From: Gammaproteobacteria bacterium 45_16_T64
GTDB taxonomy: Bacteria; Pseudomonadota; Gammaproteobacteria; Pseudomonadales; Ketobacteraceae
Reading direction: 5' to 3'
DNA: 64,000 nucleotides
Assembly: GCA_002162955.1 (NCBI GenBank)
Contig: MABD01000014.1
Span: 47,021 to 111,020 of the forward strand
Under the pieces are notes generated by a model. It did not search any database. It saw only the letters and a program-made list of their open reading frames with translations, and was not told where the DNA came from. Each line of letters begins with the position of its first letter. The stretch's first letter is position 1. The translations under genes and the position numbers were made by a program. This document shows, piece after piece, positions 53,516 to 64,000 of this stretch.

Positions 53516-54568
53516 TCACACACCAAACAAAGACTCACCTGATAAACCGTGCTTTTCCAACACGTCTTTTAACCGTTTAAGCGCCTCCACTTGGATCTGT
53601 CGTACACGCTCACGAGTCAGGCCGATCTCACGGCCAACCTCTTCAAGTGTACTCATTTCATAACCGCGCAACCCAAACCGACGCGCCACAACTTCTCGCT
53701 GTTTATTCGGTAGCTGATCTAACCAATAATCAATACTACCCTTAAGGTTAGTGTCTTGCAGGACCTCAGCTGGGTCTGACACCTTAGCGTCAGGAATCGT
53801 GTCTAGTAGGGATTTCTCCGAATCATAACCCATCGGGGTATCTACAGATGAAACGCGCTCATTGAGACCTAACATTCGTTTCACATCACCCACTGGCTTA
53901 TCAAGTAATTCTGCGATTTCTTCTGGGCTGGGTTCATGATCCAGTTTTTGAGTCAGCTCTCTTGCTGCTCGTAGATATACATTAAGCTCCTTCACCACAT
54001 GAATAGGGAGGCGAATGGTACGAGTTTGGTTCATAATCGCACGTTCTATGGTTTGTCGAATCCACCACGTGGCATACGTTGAAAAACGGAAGCCTCTTTC
54101 TGGATCGAACTTTTCAACCGCACGAATTAACCCCAGGTTTCCCTCTTCAATCAGGTCTAACAATGAGAGACCTCGATTAACATATCGACGAGCTATTTTT
54201 ACGACGAGTCGTAAATTACTTTCTATCATTCTCTTGCGAGCATCTTCATAACCCCGAAGTGCTCTTCTCGCGTAATAAACCTCCTCTTCGGGAGTAAGAA
54301 GAGGTGAAAAGCCTATTTCGTTCAAATATAACTGAGTAGCATCCAGCGTTTTCTGAAAGCCCACCTCTGTTTTCTTAGGTTTCACACCTTCATTTTTTTC
54401 TAAGAATGCATCGGCATCAGTTTCAATCTGCCTATGTTTCGCTCTTAGTTCTGCAGCCCTTTCCTCAAATGCATCTTCAATTACCCGATCCTCAGCAATA
54501 TCTGCCAACACTTCTTCTACTGGCTCGGATTTTTCTAGTAAGACTTCTTCCCTTTCTGCTTGTATCAT
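53516..54568 (-). CDS. rpoS: RNA polymerase sigma factor RpoS
   Basis: This is the stationary-phase and general stress sigma factor. I chose ATG 54568 ([11 protein letters not shown]), preceded by GGGAAGAGAGAG. The frame continues to 54646 with atypical residues. The 350-residue protein has an acidic N-terminal part and then region 1.2 ([21 protein letters not shown]). Region 2 follows ([52 protein letters not shown] in pieces), then region 3, and region 4 with the [15 protein letters not shown] helix-turn-helix. It lies downstream of nlpD, as is usual. Confidence 0.97.
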   Translation of the reverse strand: MIQAEREEVLLEKSEPVEEVLADIAEDRVIEDAFEERAAELRAKHRQIETDADAFLEKNEGVKPKKTEVGFQKTLDATQLYLNEIGFSPLLTPEEEVYYARRALRGYEDARKRMIESNLRLVVKIARRYVNRGLSLLDLIEEGNLGLIRAVEKFDPERGFRFSTYATWWIRQTIERAIMNQTRTIRLPIHVVKELNVYLRAARELTQKLDHEPSPEEIAELLDKPVGDVKRMLGLNERVSSVDTPMGYDSEKSLLDTIPDAKVSDPAEVLQDTNLKGSIDYWLDQLPNKQREVVARRFGLRGYEMSTLEEVGREIGLTRERVRQIQVEALKRLKDVLEKHGLSGESLFGV

Positions 54569-54702
54569 TGCTCTCTCTTCCCACGCATAAAGGTTATGCC
54601 CCACCCCACACCCCAATATGTCCAAGTGTAAGCGAGTACAACCCAAATAAACCCACCGATAAACGGCCCCGTTACTTGATTCCCCCGACGCTTCCGTTCC
54701 TT

Positions 54703-55476
54703 CTAGCGCTTAGGTAAATAGGTCAATGGATTAACGGGTTTACCGTTTCGACGAATCTCAAAATGCAATTTATTGCGATTCGCCCCACTGGATCCTATTT
54801 CGGCAATTTTCTGCCCGGCTTTAGCATAGTCTCCTTCTTTTACTAAAAGCCTATAGTTGTGTGCATAAGCACTAAGGTAAGTGTCATTGTGTTTAATAAT
54901 GATCAGGTTCCCGTAACCAACCAAACCCTGACCGCTATAAACAACCTTACCTGACGCTGCAGCAAAAACTGACGCCCCCCGGCGCCCTGCCAAATCAACT
55001 CCTTTGTTCACATTTCCTCTACTGGAAAATTTAGTGATCACAGAACCTGTTGCTGGCCACGTCCAATCTATGTTTACTCTTTTATGTCTTTGATTTGCAA
55101 CTTTTTCTTGTACCGGTTTGATCTTGCTTTTGGGTTTTTTATAACGTTTTTTCTTTTGTCGGGTAACTTTTTTGGGAGAAGTGTTAACTTTTCGTTTCTT
55201 TGTGATGGAGTTAACAGCAAGTCGAATTCTTTGTCCCGGGTAGATACTGTATGGGTAGCGAATACCATTTATGCGAGCCAATGCCTTATAGTTCCGATTG
55301 TATCTCCACGCAATAGAGAACATCGTATCACCCTTCCTAACAACATGAGTGCCCGTGGTAACTGGGCTAGGAGCTCGATACCGATCCGCCACTGGCGCAT
55401 AATTGCTCTGCACACAGGAGGTGCAAAAGAGGCAAAAAAGAACCACAACAGATAATCTAGTTATATCCAATTTCAT
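54703..55476 (-). CDS. nlpD: NlpD-like lipoprotein, amidase activator
   Basis: This 257-residue outer-membrane lipoprotein activates a cell-wall amidase during division. The lipobox ends at Cys21 (CTSC). A LysM domain (about 43-88; [20 protein letters not shown]) binds peptidoglycan. A very basic linker ([19 protein letters not shown]) leads to a LytM/M23 domain (about 145-255). The zinc ligands are not intact: the HxGxD site reads KGVDLAG and the final HxH reads KLHFE. This degeneracy is normal for NlpD and EnvC. It lies upstream of rpoS, and in related bacteria the rpoS promoter lies within nlpD. Confidence 0.93.
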   Translation of the reverse strand: MKLDITRLSVVVLFCLFCTSCVQSNYAPVADRYRAPSPVTTGTHVVRKGDTMFSIAWRYNRNYKALARINGIRYPYSIYPGQRIRLAVNSITKKRKVNTSPKKVTRQKKKRYKKPKSKIKPVQEKVANQRHKRVNIDWTWPATGSVITKFSSRGNVNKGVDLAGRRGASVFAAASGKVVYSGQGLVGYGNLIIIKHNDTYLSAYAHNYRLLVKEGDYAKAGQKIAEIGSSGANRNKLHFEIRRNGKPVNPLTYLPKR

Positions 55477-55650
55477 TACGTAAAGTTCTGCCCCCCTCCA
55501 AAATCAGCTTCAAAAATGCCCACCGGGACACCTAAACCACTTAGATCAAAAAGAAATATACTATCTTGCATTTATTACAAAACAATCTACTAATCAACAC
55601 CTTATAAATATGACATTTTGATGAAAAATATACATTTACTAGACAACTTT

Positions 55651-56583
55651 TTATTGCTGTTTTCTTTTCGCTATTAATTCAACGCTCAATACCAGCATAA
55701 CAGCCAGCATTGCCAAGCCCAAACAAGAAAATAATTGGTGCTCCAGTCCAGTTATGTCTGCGTACTGGAACGGAGAAACATTGTTTTGGGTCAAAGGTAC
55801 CTGCTCGCCGTGGCTATTTATTCGCCAAGTTAGGGTCTGCTTCCATGGCCACACTTTATTTAACGACCCCAACATAAAGCCGGTCAATAATGCCATGGTC
55901 ATTTCATGGTAACGCGAGAGGAGCCACGACAAAAAGCGTGAAAAGACCAACAGGCCAGTCACACAACCTGCCGCAAATATTGCGAGCACCTCCATATCCA
56001 GTGCCTTGATAGCACCAATAACATGACTATACATGCCCATTAACAACAGGATAAAGCTACCCGAAATACCAGGCAAGATCATTGCACAAATAGCAATAGA
56101 CCCCGCCACAAACAACGCTCCAGGGGTCGCTATGATTTCTGCAGGGCTTACTATGGTGATAATATAAGCAGTAGTAGCCCCTACAATGATAGACACTGTG
56201 TTTCCGACACCCCATTTACCTATTTGCCTAGCCATATAGAGAGAAGAAATTAGAATCAATCCAAAGAAGAAAGACCATAGCATTGTAGGATAAGCATCCA
56301 ACAAGTACGTGATAACCTTGGCCAAACTCACAATACTAGTTGCAATTCCCACCACAAGTACGAGCAAAAAATCTCCATTAATGGCTCGCCAAAAAGCTTT
56401 GGGACCTTGGGTAAACAATATTTTGACAGCGCCAGGACCAATTGATTTTATGCTCGATAGCAACTCCTCATAAATCCCAGTCATAAAGGCGATGGTCCCG
56501 CCACTAACACCTGGCACTACGTCAGCAGCCCCCATTGCTACCCCTTTTGAAAACAATAGGGCTCGCTGCCTTAAATCAGCCAT
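55651..56583 (-). CDS. DUF368 membrane protein
   Basis: This is a 310-residue polytopic inner-membrane protein with about eight to nine membrane segments. The start KGVAMGAADVVPGVSGGTIAFMTG (in two pieces, residues about 14-36) and a second similar motif MILPGISGSFILLLMGMY near 170 define the DUF368 (PopT/DedA-like transport) family, in which a role in undecaprenyl phosphate translocation has been described for some members. The gene lies between pcm and nlpD, where Pseudomonas has none. The flanking gap of 175 bases to nlpD suggests it can be separately expressed. Confidence 0.85.
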   Translation of the reverse strand: MADLRQRALLFSKGVAMGAADVVPGVSGGTIAFMTGIYEELLSSIKSIGPGAVKILFTQGPKAFWRAINGDFLLVLVVGIATSIVSLAKVITYLLDAYPTMLWSFFFGLILISSLYMARQIGKWGVGNTVSIIVGATTAYIITIVSPAEIIATPGALFVAGSIAICAMILPGISGSFILLLMGMYSHVIGAIKALDMEVLAIFAAGCVTGLLVFSRFLSWLLSRYHEMTMALLTGFMLGSLNKVWPWKQTLTWRINSHGEQVPLTQNNVSPFQYADITGLEHQLFSCLGLAMLAVMLVLSVELIAKRKQQ

Positions 56584-56615
56584 GTTAATACCTTATATTG
56601 CAAAATAATTAGAAA

Positions 56616-57257
56616 TTAAGAAATACGTACGCCAGAACGAAGCGGTACAAAATAGACATCTTCAATAATGTCGGTCTCATAACCATCTTCGGTTCGGGTA
56701 ATAAAGTGTAATTTTTGCTGTTGCTCCTGCTCACCTACGGGAATAGCGAGAATTCCACCGATAGCAAGCTGTTCAAGCAGTTCTTCTGGCACCTCAGAGG
56801 GTGCCGCTGCCGACAAAATCGCATCAAAAGGCGCCTTTTCCTTCCAGCCCATCCCTCCGTCAGAGTGCCGTAGATTGACATTGCGTAGCTTAAGCAGCGC
56901 CAAGCGCTTTCGGGCTTTATCCTGCAAGGGGCGAATACGCTCTATACTGCTCACTTGACCAACTAGTTGCGCCAAGACCGCCGTTTGATAACCCGATCCC
57001 GTTCCTACTTCAAGGACATTACTAAGAGCCCCTTTAGACAGCAATAGTTCAGTCATCCGAGCCACTATGTAGGGGCGAGAAATAGTCTGATTAAAGCCAA
57101 TAGGCAAAGAGGAGTCTTCATAGGCACGATGAGCTAACGCCTCATCAATAAAAATATGCCTGGGTGTCGAACGAATAATATCAAGAACGTCTTGATTCTC
57201 TATACCCTGTTCCTGCAATCGTTTTACAAGACGCTCCCGAGTTCTTTGGGAAGTCAT
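56616..57257 (-). CDS. pcm: Protein-L-isoaspartate O-methyltransferase
   Basis: This enzyme repairs isoaspartyl residues in aged proteins with S-adenosylmethionine. ATG 57257 ([14 protein letters not shown]) is the family start, with AGGGA upstream. A GTG at 57287 would add ten residues. The 213-residue protein shows the substrate region [12 protein letters not shown], the SAM-binding [18 protein letters not shown] and [14 protein letters not shown]. It lies downstream of truD. The surE gene normally between them is absent, and 217 bases without a gene take its place. Confidence 0.95.
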   Translation of the reverse strand: MTSQRTRERLVKRLQEQGIENQDVLDIIRSTPRHIFIDEALAHRAYEDSSLPIGFNQTISRPYIVARMTELLLSKGALSNVLEVGTGSGYQTAVLAQLVGQVSSIERIRPLQDKARKRLALLKLRNVNLRHSDGGMGWKEKAPFDAILSAAAPSEVPEELLEQLAIGGILAIPVGEQEQQQKLHFITRTEDGYETDIIEDVYFVPLRSGVRIS

Positions 57258-57474
57258 TCCAATCCCTGCTAGCTCAATACTATCCACTGATTATCTCTCT
57301 GCTTACACATCAATAGCGATGTAATGATGTTAGATCATTTTTATTATTTTAGATGTCTTACACGCATAACAAATCATTGTAAAAGAACATGTTAAAAACA
57401 GCGAGTAAATTTCAACCTATTATTGGGCCAACTCGCGCCTGTCGTTACCTCGCTGCAAGGCTACAACTGGCGAC

Positions 57475-58533
57475 CTAGCAAACAACGAACTCCCTTAACA
57501 GGCTTGTCGCAAACGCACCCTTAGGCAAAGTAAAAGACAACTCCAGCTCATCATTAGTACCCCACTCGAAGCTGAAATCTTTTGGCAATACAGACAATGG
57601 ACGCACTGCAACTGCCACACGCTGTTTTATTAGAAACGCCACTATATTCTGATGTGTTTCTAAAATAGGAGCCAAAACCTCTAGCGCCTTCTTGCTTTGA
57701 GGGATATCACCATCGCCAAATAAAACACCCGCAATGGCAATATCCCCTGAACTCAATCGCTCCAAAATCTCTTGCTCAGCTTCGCCGGTAGATGTATCAG
57801 GGGAAAAAAAACTCTCCGTCCCGCTTAGCGCAAACACATCACCGTCCAATTGTTGTCGCCAACTGCCTTGCTCAATCCTCTGCGACAGTGACAAATTAAA
57901 CAACATAGAACGCAACGACGAAAACACAATTGAGCGCTGAAATCGCTTCTTAGGGGATCTTCCTACTGCAACTGACGCCAACGCCGTTGCAATGTTATTC
58001 TCATCTCGGCCAAACCGCTGGGGACCAAAGTAATTGGGAAACCCCCTTCGCTGAATGTCTTCTATCGCTGCAGTGATATCCTGCTGGTTTCCAGCAATAT
58101 TTTTGAGGCGAATGGTGAACTTATTTCCTTTATGCGCTCCTCTTCTCAGCTTTTTGAGATTGCGCTTCGCCGCTAAGATCGTCACATTTTCGTTTTCAAG
58201 TACTGACACATCAATATCAGCATTACCAGGCAGATGAACACTAAACCATTGAGTTGTTACCGCATAGCGGTCCTTTTGACCGCTATATACTACAGAATTT
58301 TTAGCGACCCCTAAGTTTCGGGCGATATGCTCAAGTAGATACTCTGTATTATAATCTCTCGCTTTCACATGAAGGTACAAGTGCTCCCCCTCACCACTTG
58401 GCTCAAAACCCAGTATTTCATCAACCAAAAAATCTTCAGGTCTAGTCTTCAATTCGGCTGTTGCGTTTGGCGCGCTGCCAGAAGCAAACGCCAATGTTGA
58501 TATATGGGGGGTATACTGGAAATCCACAGACAT
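57475..58533 (-). CDS. truD: tRNA pseudouridine(13) synthase TruD
   Basis: This enzyme converts U13 of tRNA-Glu to pseudouridine. The 352-residue protein has the KTRPEDFLVDEI start, YSGQKDRYAVTTQWFSV with the catalytic Asp, RRGAHKGNKFTIRLKN, and GFPNYFGPQRFGRDENN. The C-terminus RPLSVLPKDFSFEW then LSFTLPKGAFATSLLREFV is typical. It is 26 bases upstream-adjacent to ispF in the operon direction ispD-ispF-truD. Confidence 0.95.
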   Translation of the reverse strand: MSVDFQYTPHISTLAFASGSAPNATAELKTRPEDFLVDEILGFEPSGEGEHLYLHVKARDYNTEYLLEHIARNLGVAKNSVVYSGQKDRYAVTTQWFSVHLPGNADIDVSVLENENVTILAAKRNLKKLRRGAHKGNKFTIRLKNIAGNQQDITAAIEDIQRRGFPNYFGPQRFGRDENNIATALASVAVGRSPKKRFQRSIVFSSLRSMLFNLSLSQRIEQGSWRQQLDGDVFALSGTESFFSPDTSTGEAEQEILERLSSGDIAIAGVLFGDGDIPQSKKALEVLAPILETHQNIVAFLIKQRVAVAVRPLSVLPKDFSFEWGTNDELELSFTLPKGAFATSLLREFVVC

Positions 58534-58558
58534 ATAAGTGCTCTATTTCTATTTTCTG

Positions 58559-59035
58559 TTAAGACAGCTGCAATAATGCAACACAGTGAACGGCCACACC
58601 TTCCTTGCGACCAATATAACCTAACTTTTCAGTGGTGGTTGCCTTGACGTTAACGCAGGACAACTCCACCAGTAGGTCTGATGCAATGCACGCTTTCATT
58701 TCCTCAATATATGGGGACATCTTTGGTGCCTGAGCAATAATAGTGATATCAGTATTCGCTACAGAAAAACCTTCGCTTTTCATCAAGCCAACCACATGTC
58801 TCAACAGCACCCGACTATCAGCTCCGGAGTATTGCTGATCCGTATCGGGAAAGTGCCTACCAATATCCCCCAGTGCTGCCGCGCCTAATAAAGCATCAGC
58901 CAACGCGTGTAGCACCACATCCCCGTCGGAATGGGCAACCAAACCGCGCTCGTAAGGAATAGTAACGCCACCGAGAATCACATGATCACCAGGACCAAAC
59001 GCATGCACATCATAACCATGGCCAATTCTTATCAT
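58559..59035 (-). CDS. ispF: 2-C-methyl-D-erythritol 2,4-cyclodiphosphate synthase
   Basis: This enzyme of the non-mevalonate isoprenoid pathway forms the cyclic diphosphate. The 158-residue trimeric protein has metal ligands in [10 protein letters not shown] (Asp8, His10) and [19 protein letters not shown] (His42 region), followed by [10 protein letters not shown]. The C-terminus has [19 protein letters not shown]. Its start overlaps the ispD stop by 4 bases, so the two are translationally coupled. Confidence 0.97.
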   Translation of the reverse strand: MIRIGHGYDVHAFGPGDHVILGGVTIPYERGLVAHSDGDVVLHALADALLGAAALGDIGRHFPDTDQQYSGADSRVLLRHVVGLMKSEGFSVANTDITIIAQAPKMSPYIEEMKACIASDLLVELSCVNVKATTTEKLGYIGRKEGVAVHCVALLQLS

Positions 59036-59745
59036 GAGTCCTCCTTTTTAGTTTCCTGCTGCTTGAGGAACATTTCAGCTAACGCTAAATCAGCAGGATG
59101 AGTAATCTTAATATTGTCAGGGTGGCCTTCTACTAACAAAGGTTTACGACCCATATACTCCATCGCAGAGGCCTCGTCAGTGACAGTGGCGCTCTCTGAC
59201 AAAGCCTTTTCTAATGCCTGCGTTAACTCACCCACGCGAAACATTTGAGGGGTTAGCGCGTGCCATAATCTATCTCTGCACACCGTTTCACTTACCTCCC
59301 CACTACCGTTTTCCCGCTTCATCGTATCTCTTACAGGCATACCCAATAGACCACCAACATCATGGTCACTGGCCTCAGAAATCAGCCGCTGAATATCTGC
59401 TTCACGAATGCATGGGCGAGCAACATCATGTACTAACACCCAGTCGCTGGGGCTAGCTTTAGGAGACAACTGTTGCAAACCATTCAATACGGTATCACAA
59501 CGCTCCTTTCCGCCTTTTGCTTGCAGTATAGGCACAGAAGAGTCAACGCTAGGTCGCCATTCATCACCTTCTGACAGGCACAATACGATAGCTTCGAATT
59601 GTTTAATATTCTGGAGTTTAGTTAACGTATGTTCAATTACAGTTAAACCATAAAGTGGTAAATACTGCTTGGGAATAGGCGCTCCCATCCTTTTGCCGAT
59701 ACCTGCTGCAGGTACGACACACCAATAACGAGGTGGCATTGTCAT
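59032..59745 (-). CDS. ispD: 2-C-methyl-D-erythritol 4-phosphate cytidylyltransferase
   Basis: This enzyme attaches CMP to methylerythritol phosphate in the non-mevalonate pathway. The 237-residue protein has the nucleotidyltransferase loop [22 protein letters not shown] (in pieces), then [11 protein letters not shown] and a C-terminal [12 protein letters not shown] and [20 protein letters not shown]. It lies 3 bases after ftsB and overlaps ispF, forming ftsB-ispD-ispF, the usual order. Confidence 0.97.
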   Translation of the reverse strand: MTMPPRYWCVVPAAGIGKRMGAPIPKQYLPLYGLTVIEHTLTKLQNIKQFEAIVLCLSEGDEWRPSVDSSVPILQAKGGKERCDTVLNGLQQLSPKASPSDWVLVHDVARPCIREADIQRLISEASDHDVGGLLGMPVRDTMKRENGSGEVSETVCRDRLWHALTPQMFRVGELTQALEKALSESATVTDEASAMEYMGRKPLLVEGHPDNIKITHPADLALAEMFLKQQETKKEDS

Positions 59746-59748
59746 GGG

Positions 59749-60063
59749 TTATTTACTTTTGTCGTCGATGATTAAATAAAATGTCTCATCTCTTTTTATC
59801 ATACCCAGCTGAGAGCGTGCACGCTCTTCAACCGCATCCAAGCCTTCTTTCAAATCCTTTACTTCCGCACTTAATCGACGGTTACGCTCAGCTAACACAT
59901 GGTTTTCCTGTTGCTGCTTTTCAATTTCTCCACGTAACTGCCACACTTCAGCCAAACTTCCATCGCCAATCCAAAGCCGAAGCTGCAAAAACACAAAAAT
60001 CACTACAAGCAACCAAAACAATACGCGGGGCAATGTTGCCACAGGTTTTGCATCGTCACTCAT
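59749..60063 (-). CDS. ftsB: Cell division protein FtsB
   Basis: This 104-residue bitopic protein is part of the FtsQLB divisome complex. It has a short cytoplasmic N-terminus, a membrane segment (about 14-30; VLFWLLVVIFVFLQLRLW), then a periplasmic coiled coil (QQQENHVLAERNRRLSAEVKDL) and the family closing motif ERARSQLGMIKRDETFYLI. It lies between eno and ispD as usual. The N-terminus is slightly longer than E. coli FtsB. Confidence 0.93.
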   Translation of the reverse strand: MSDDAKPVATLPRVLFWLLVVIFVFLQLRLWIGDGSLAEVWQLRGEIEKQQQENHVLAERNRRLSAEVKDLKEGLDAVEERARSQLGMIKRDETFYLIIDDKSK

Positions 60064-60109
60064 AGTGATCTCCGTAGATTAAGCAATTAGAACTACTTAT
60101 TTAACTGGC

Positions 60110-61411
<1,302 letters not shown>

Positions 61412-61424
61412 CTATTCACTCACT

Positions 61425-62288
<864 letters not shown>

Positions 62289-62290
62289 TT

Positions 62291-62316
62291 AAAAGGGCAG
62301 CCCATGCTGCCCTTTT
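62291..62316 (-). terminator. Hairpin between pyrG and kdsA
   Basis: Arms aaaagggcagc/gctgccctttt with a four-base loop, 8 bases after the pyrG stop. The minus-strand T-run is only four, so it may be a weak terminator or attenuator giving partial read-through into kdsA-eno. Confidence 0.6.
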
Positions 62317-62323
62317 TATCCAA

Positions 62324-63973
<1,650 letters not shown>

Positions 63974-64000
63974 TTAGGGAAAATGTGAGGGGAGCCAATG

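Overview
This window is a stretch of chromosome from a marine-type gammaproteobacterium, probably near the Pseudomonadales/Cellvibrionales. That placement rests on gene order and protein character, not on a database match. The right-hand 17 kb carries the classic block pyrG-kdsA-eno-ftsB-ispD-ispF-truD-pcm-nlpD-rpoS-(sRNA)-fdxA-mutS-pncC-recA. The block recX-alaS-lysC-csrA-tRNA-Ser-tRNA-Arg lies about 27 kb to the left. Almost all of this core is on the minus strand.

Layout. (1) 0.2-4.1 kb: a small unknown gene, a bidirectional terminator that is a perfect 62-base palindrome, and a sodium-pumping oxaloacetate decarboxylase operon (oadG-oadA-oadB). (2) 4.5-15.3 kb: a secreted calcium-repeat lipoprotein and a signalling cluster. 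The cluster holds a receiver-GGDEF diguanylate cyclase, a TonB-dependent receptor, a YfiR-like periplasmic protein, a hybrid histidine kinase and, divergently, a sigma-54 response regulator with an atypical winged-helix C-terminus. (3) 15.4-21 kb: two tRNAs, csrA, lysC, alaS and recX. (4) 21-47.6 kb: an accessory block separating recX from recA. It holds a phasin-like gene, a soluble hybrid kinase, a SlyD-like isomerase, a MoxR-DUF58-transglutaminase operon whose transglutaminase has lost its catalytic cysteine, a di-heme DUF1111 protein, a cupredoxin, and a 13-kb operon for a hybrid type IV pilus/type II secretion-like machine. The block ends with a small operon containing a PAPS-reductase-like gene. 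(5) 47.7-64 kb: recA to pyrG.

Three regulatory themes connect the parts. First, iron: four or five Fur-box-like sequences lie around the di-heme, cupredoxin, 97-residue protein, pilus and PAPS-reductase genes, one of them starting exactly on a promoter -10 element. Second, c-di-GMP: the window encodes an apparently active diguanylate cyclase with an I-site, and the PilM/PilN-like protein of the pilus machine has an embedded segment resembling MshEN, a known c-di-GMP-binding module. Third, Csr/Rsm: csrA is present, and between rpoS and fdxA the minus strand carries an unannotated sRNA of about 250 nt with 17 GGA motifs and a strong terminator. It sits at the position of Pseudomonas rsmZ. A second, shorter element with the same type of terminator lies next to it.

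The most novel candidate is the machine at 32.4-45.8 kb. It has three unusual pilin-like proteins (one with a 39-residue leader, one of 481 residues rich in cysteine), a fused PilM/MshEN-like/PilN protein, PilO-, PilP-, PilT-, PilB- and PilC-like components, a secretin with a 173-residue C-terminal extension, and a small lipoprotein. No prepilin peptidase is encoded nearby, and the operon appears to be under iron control.
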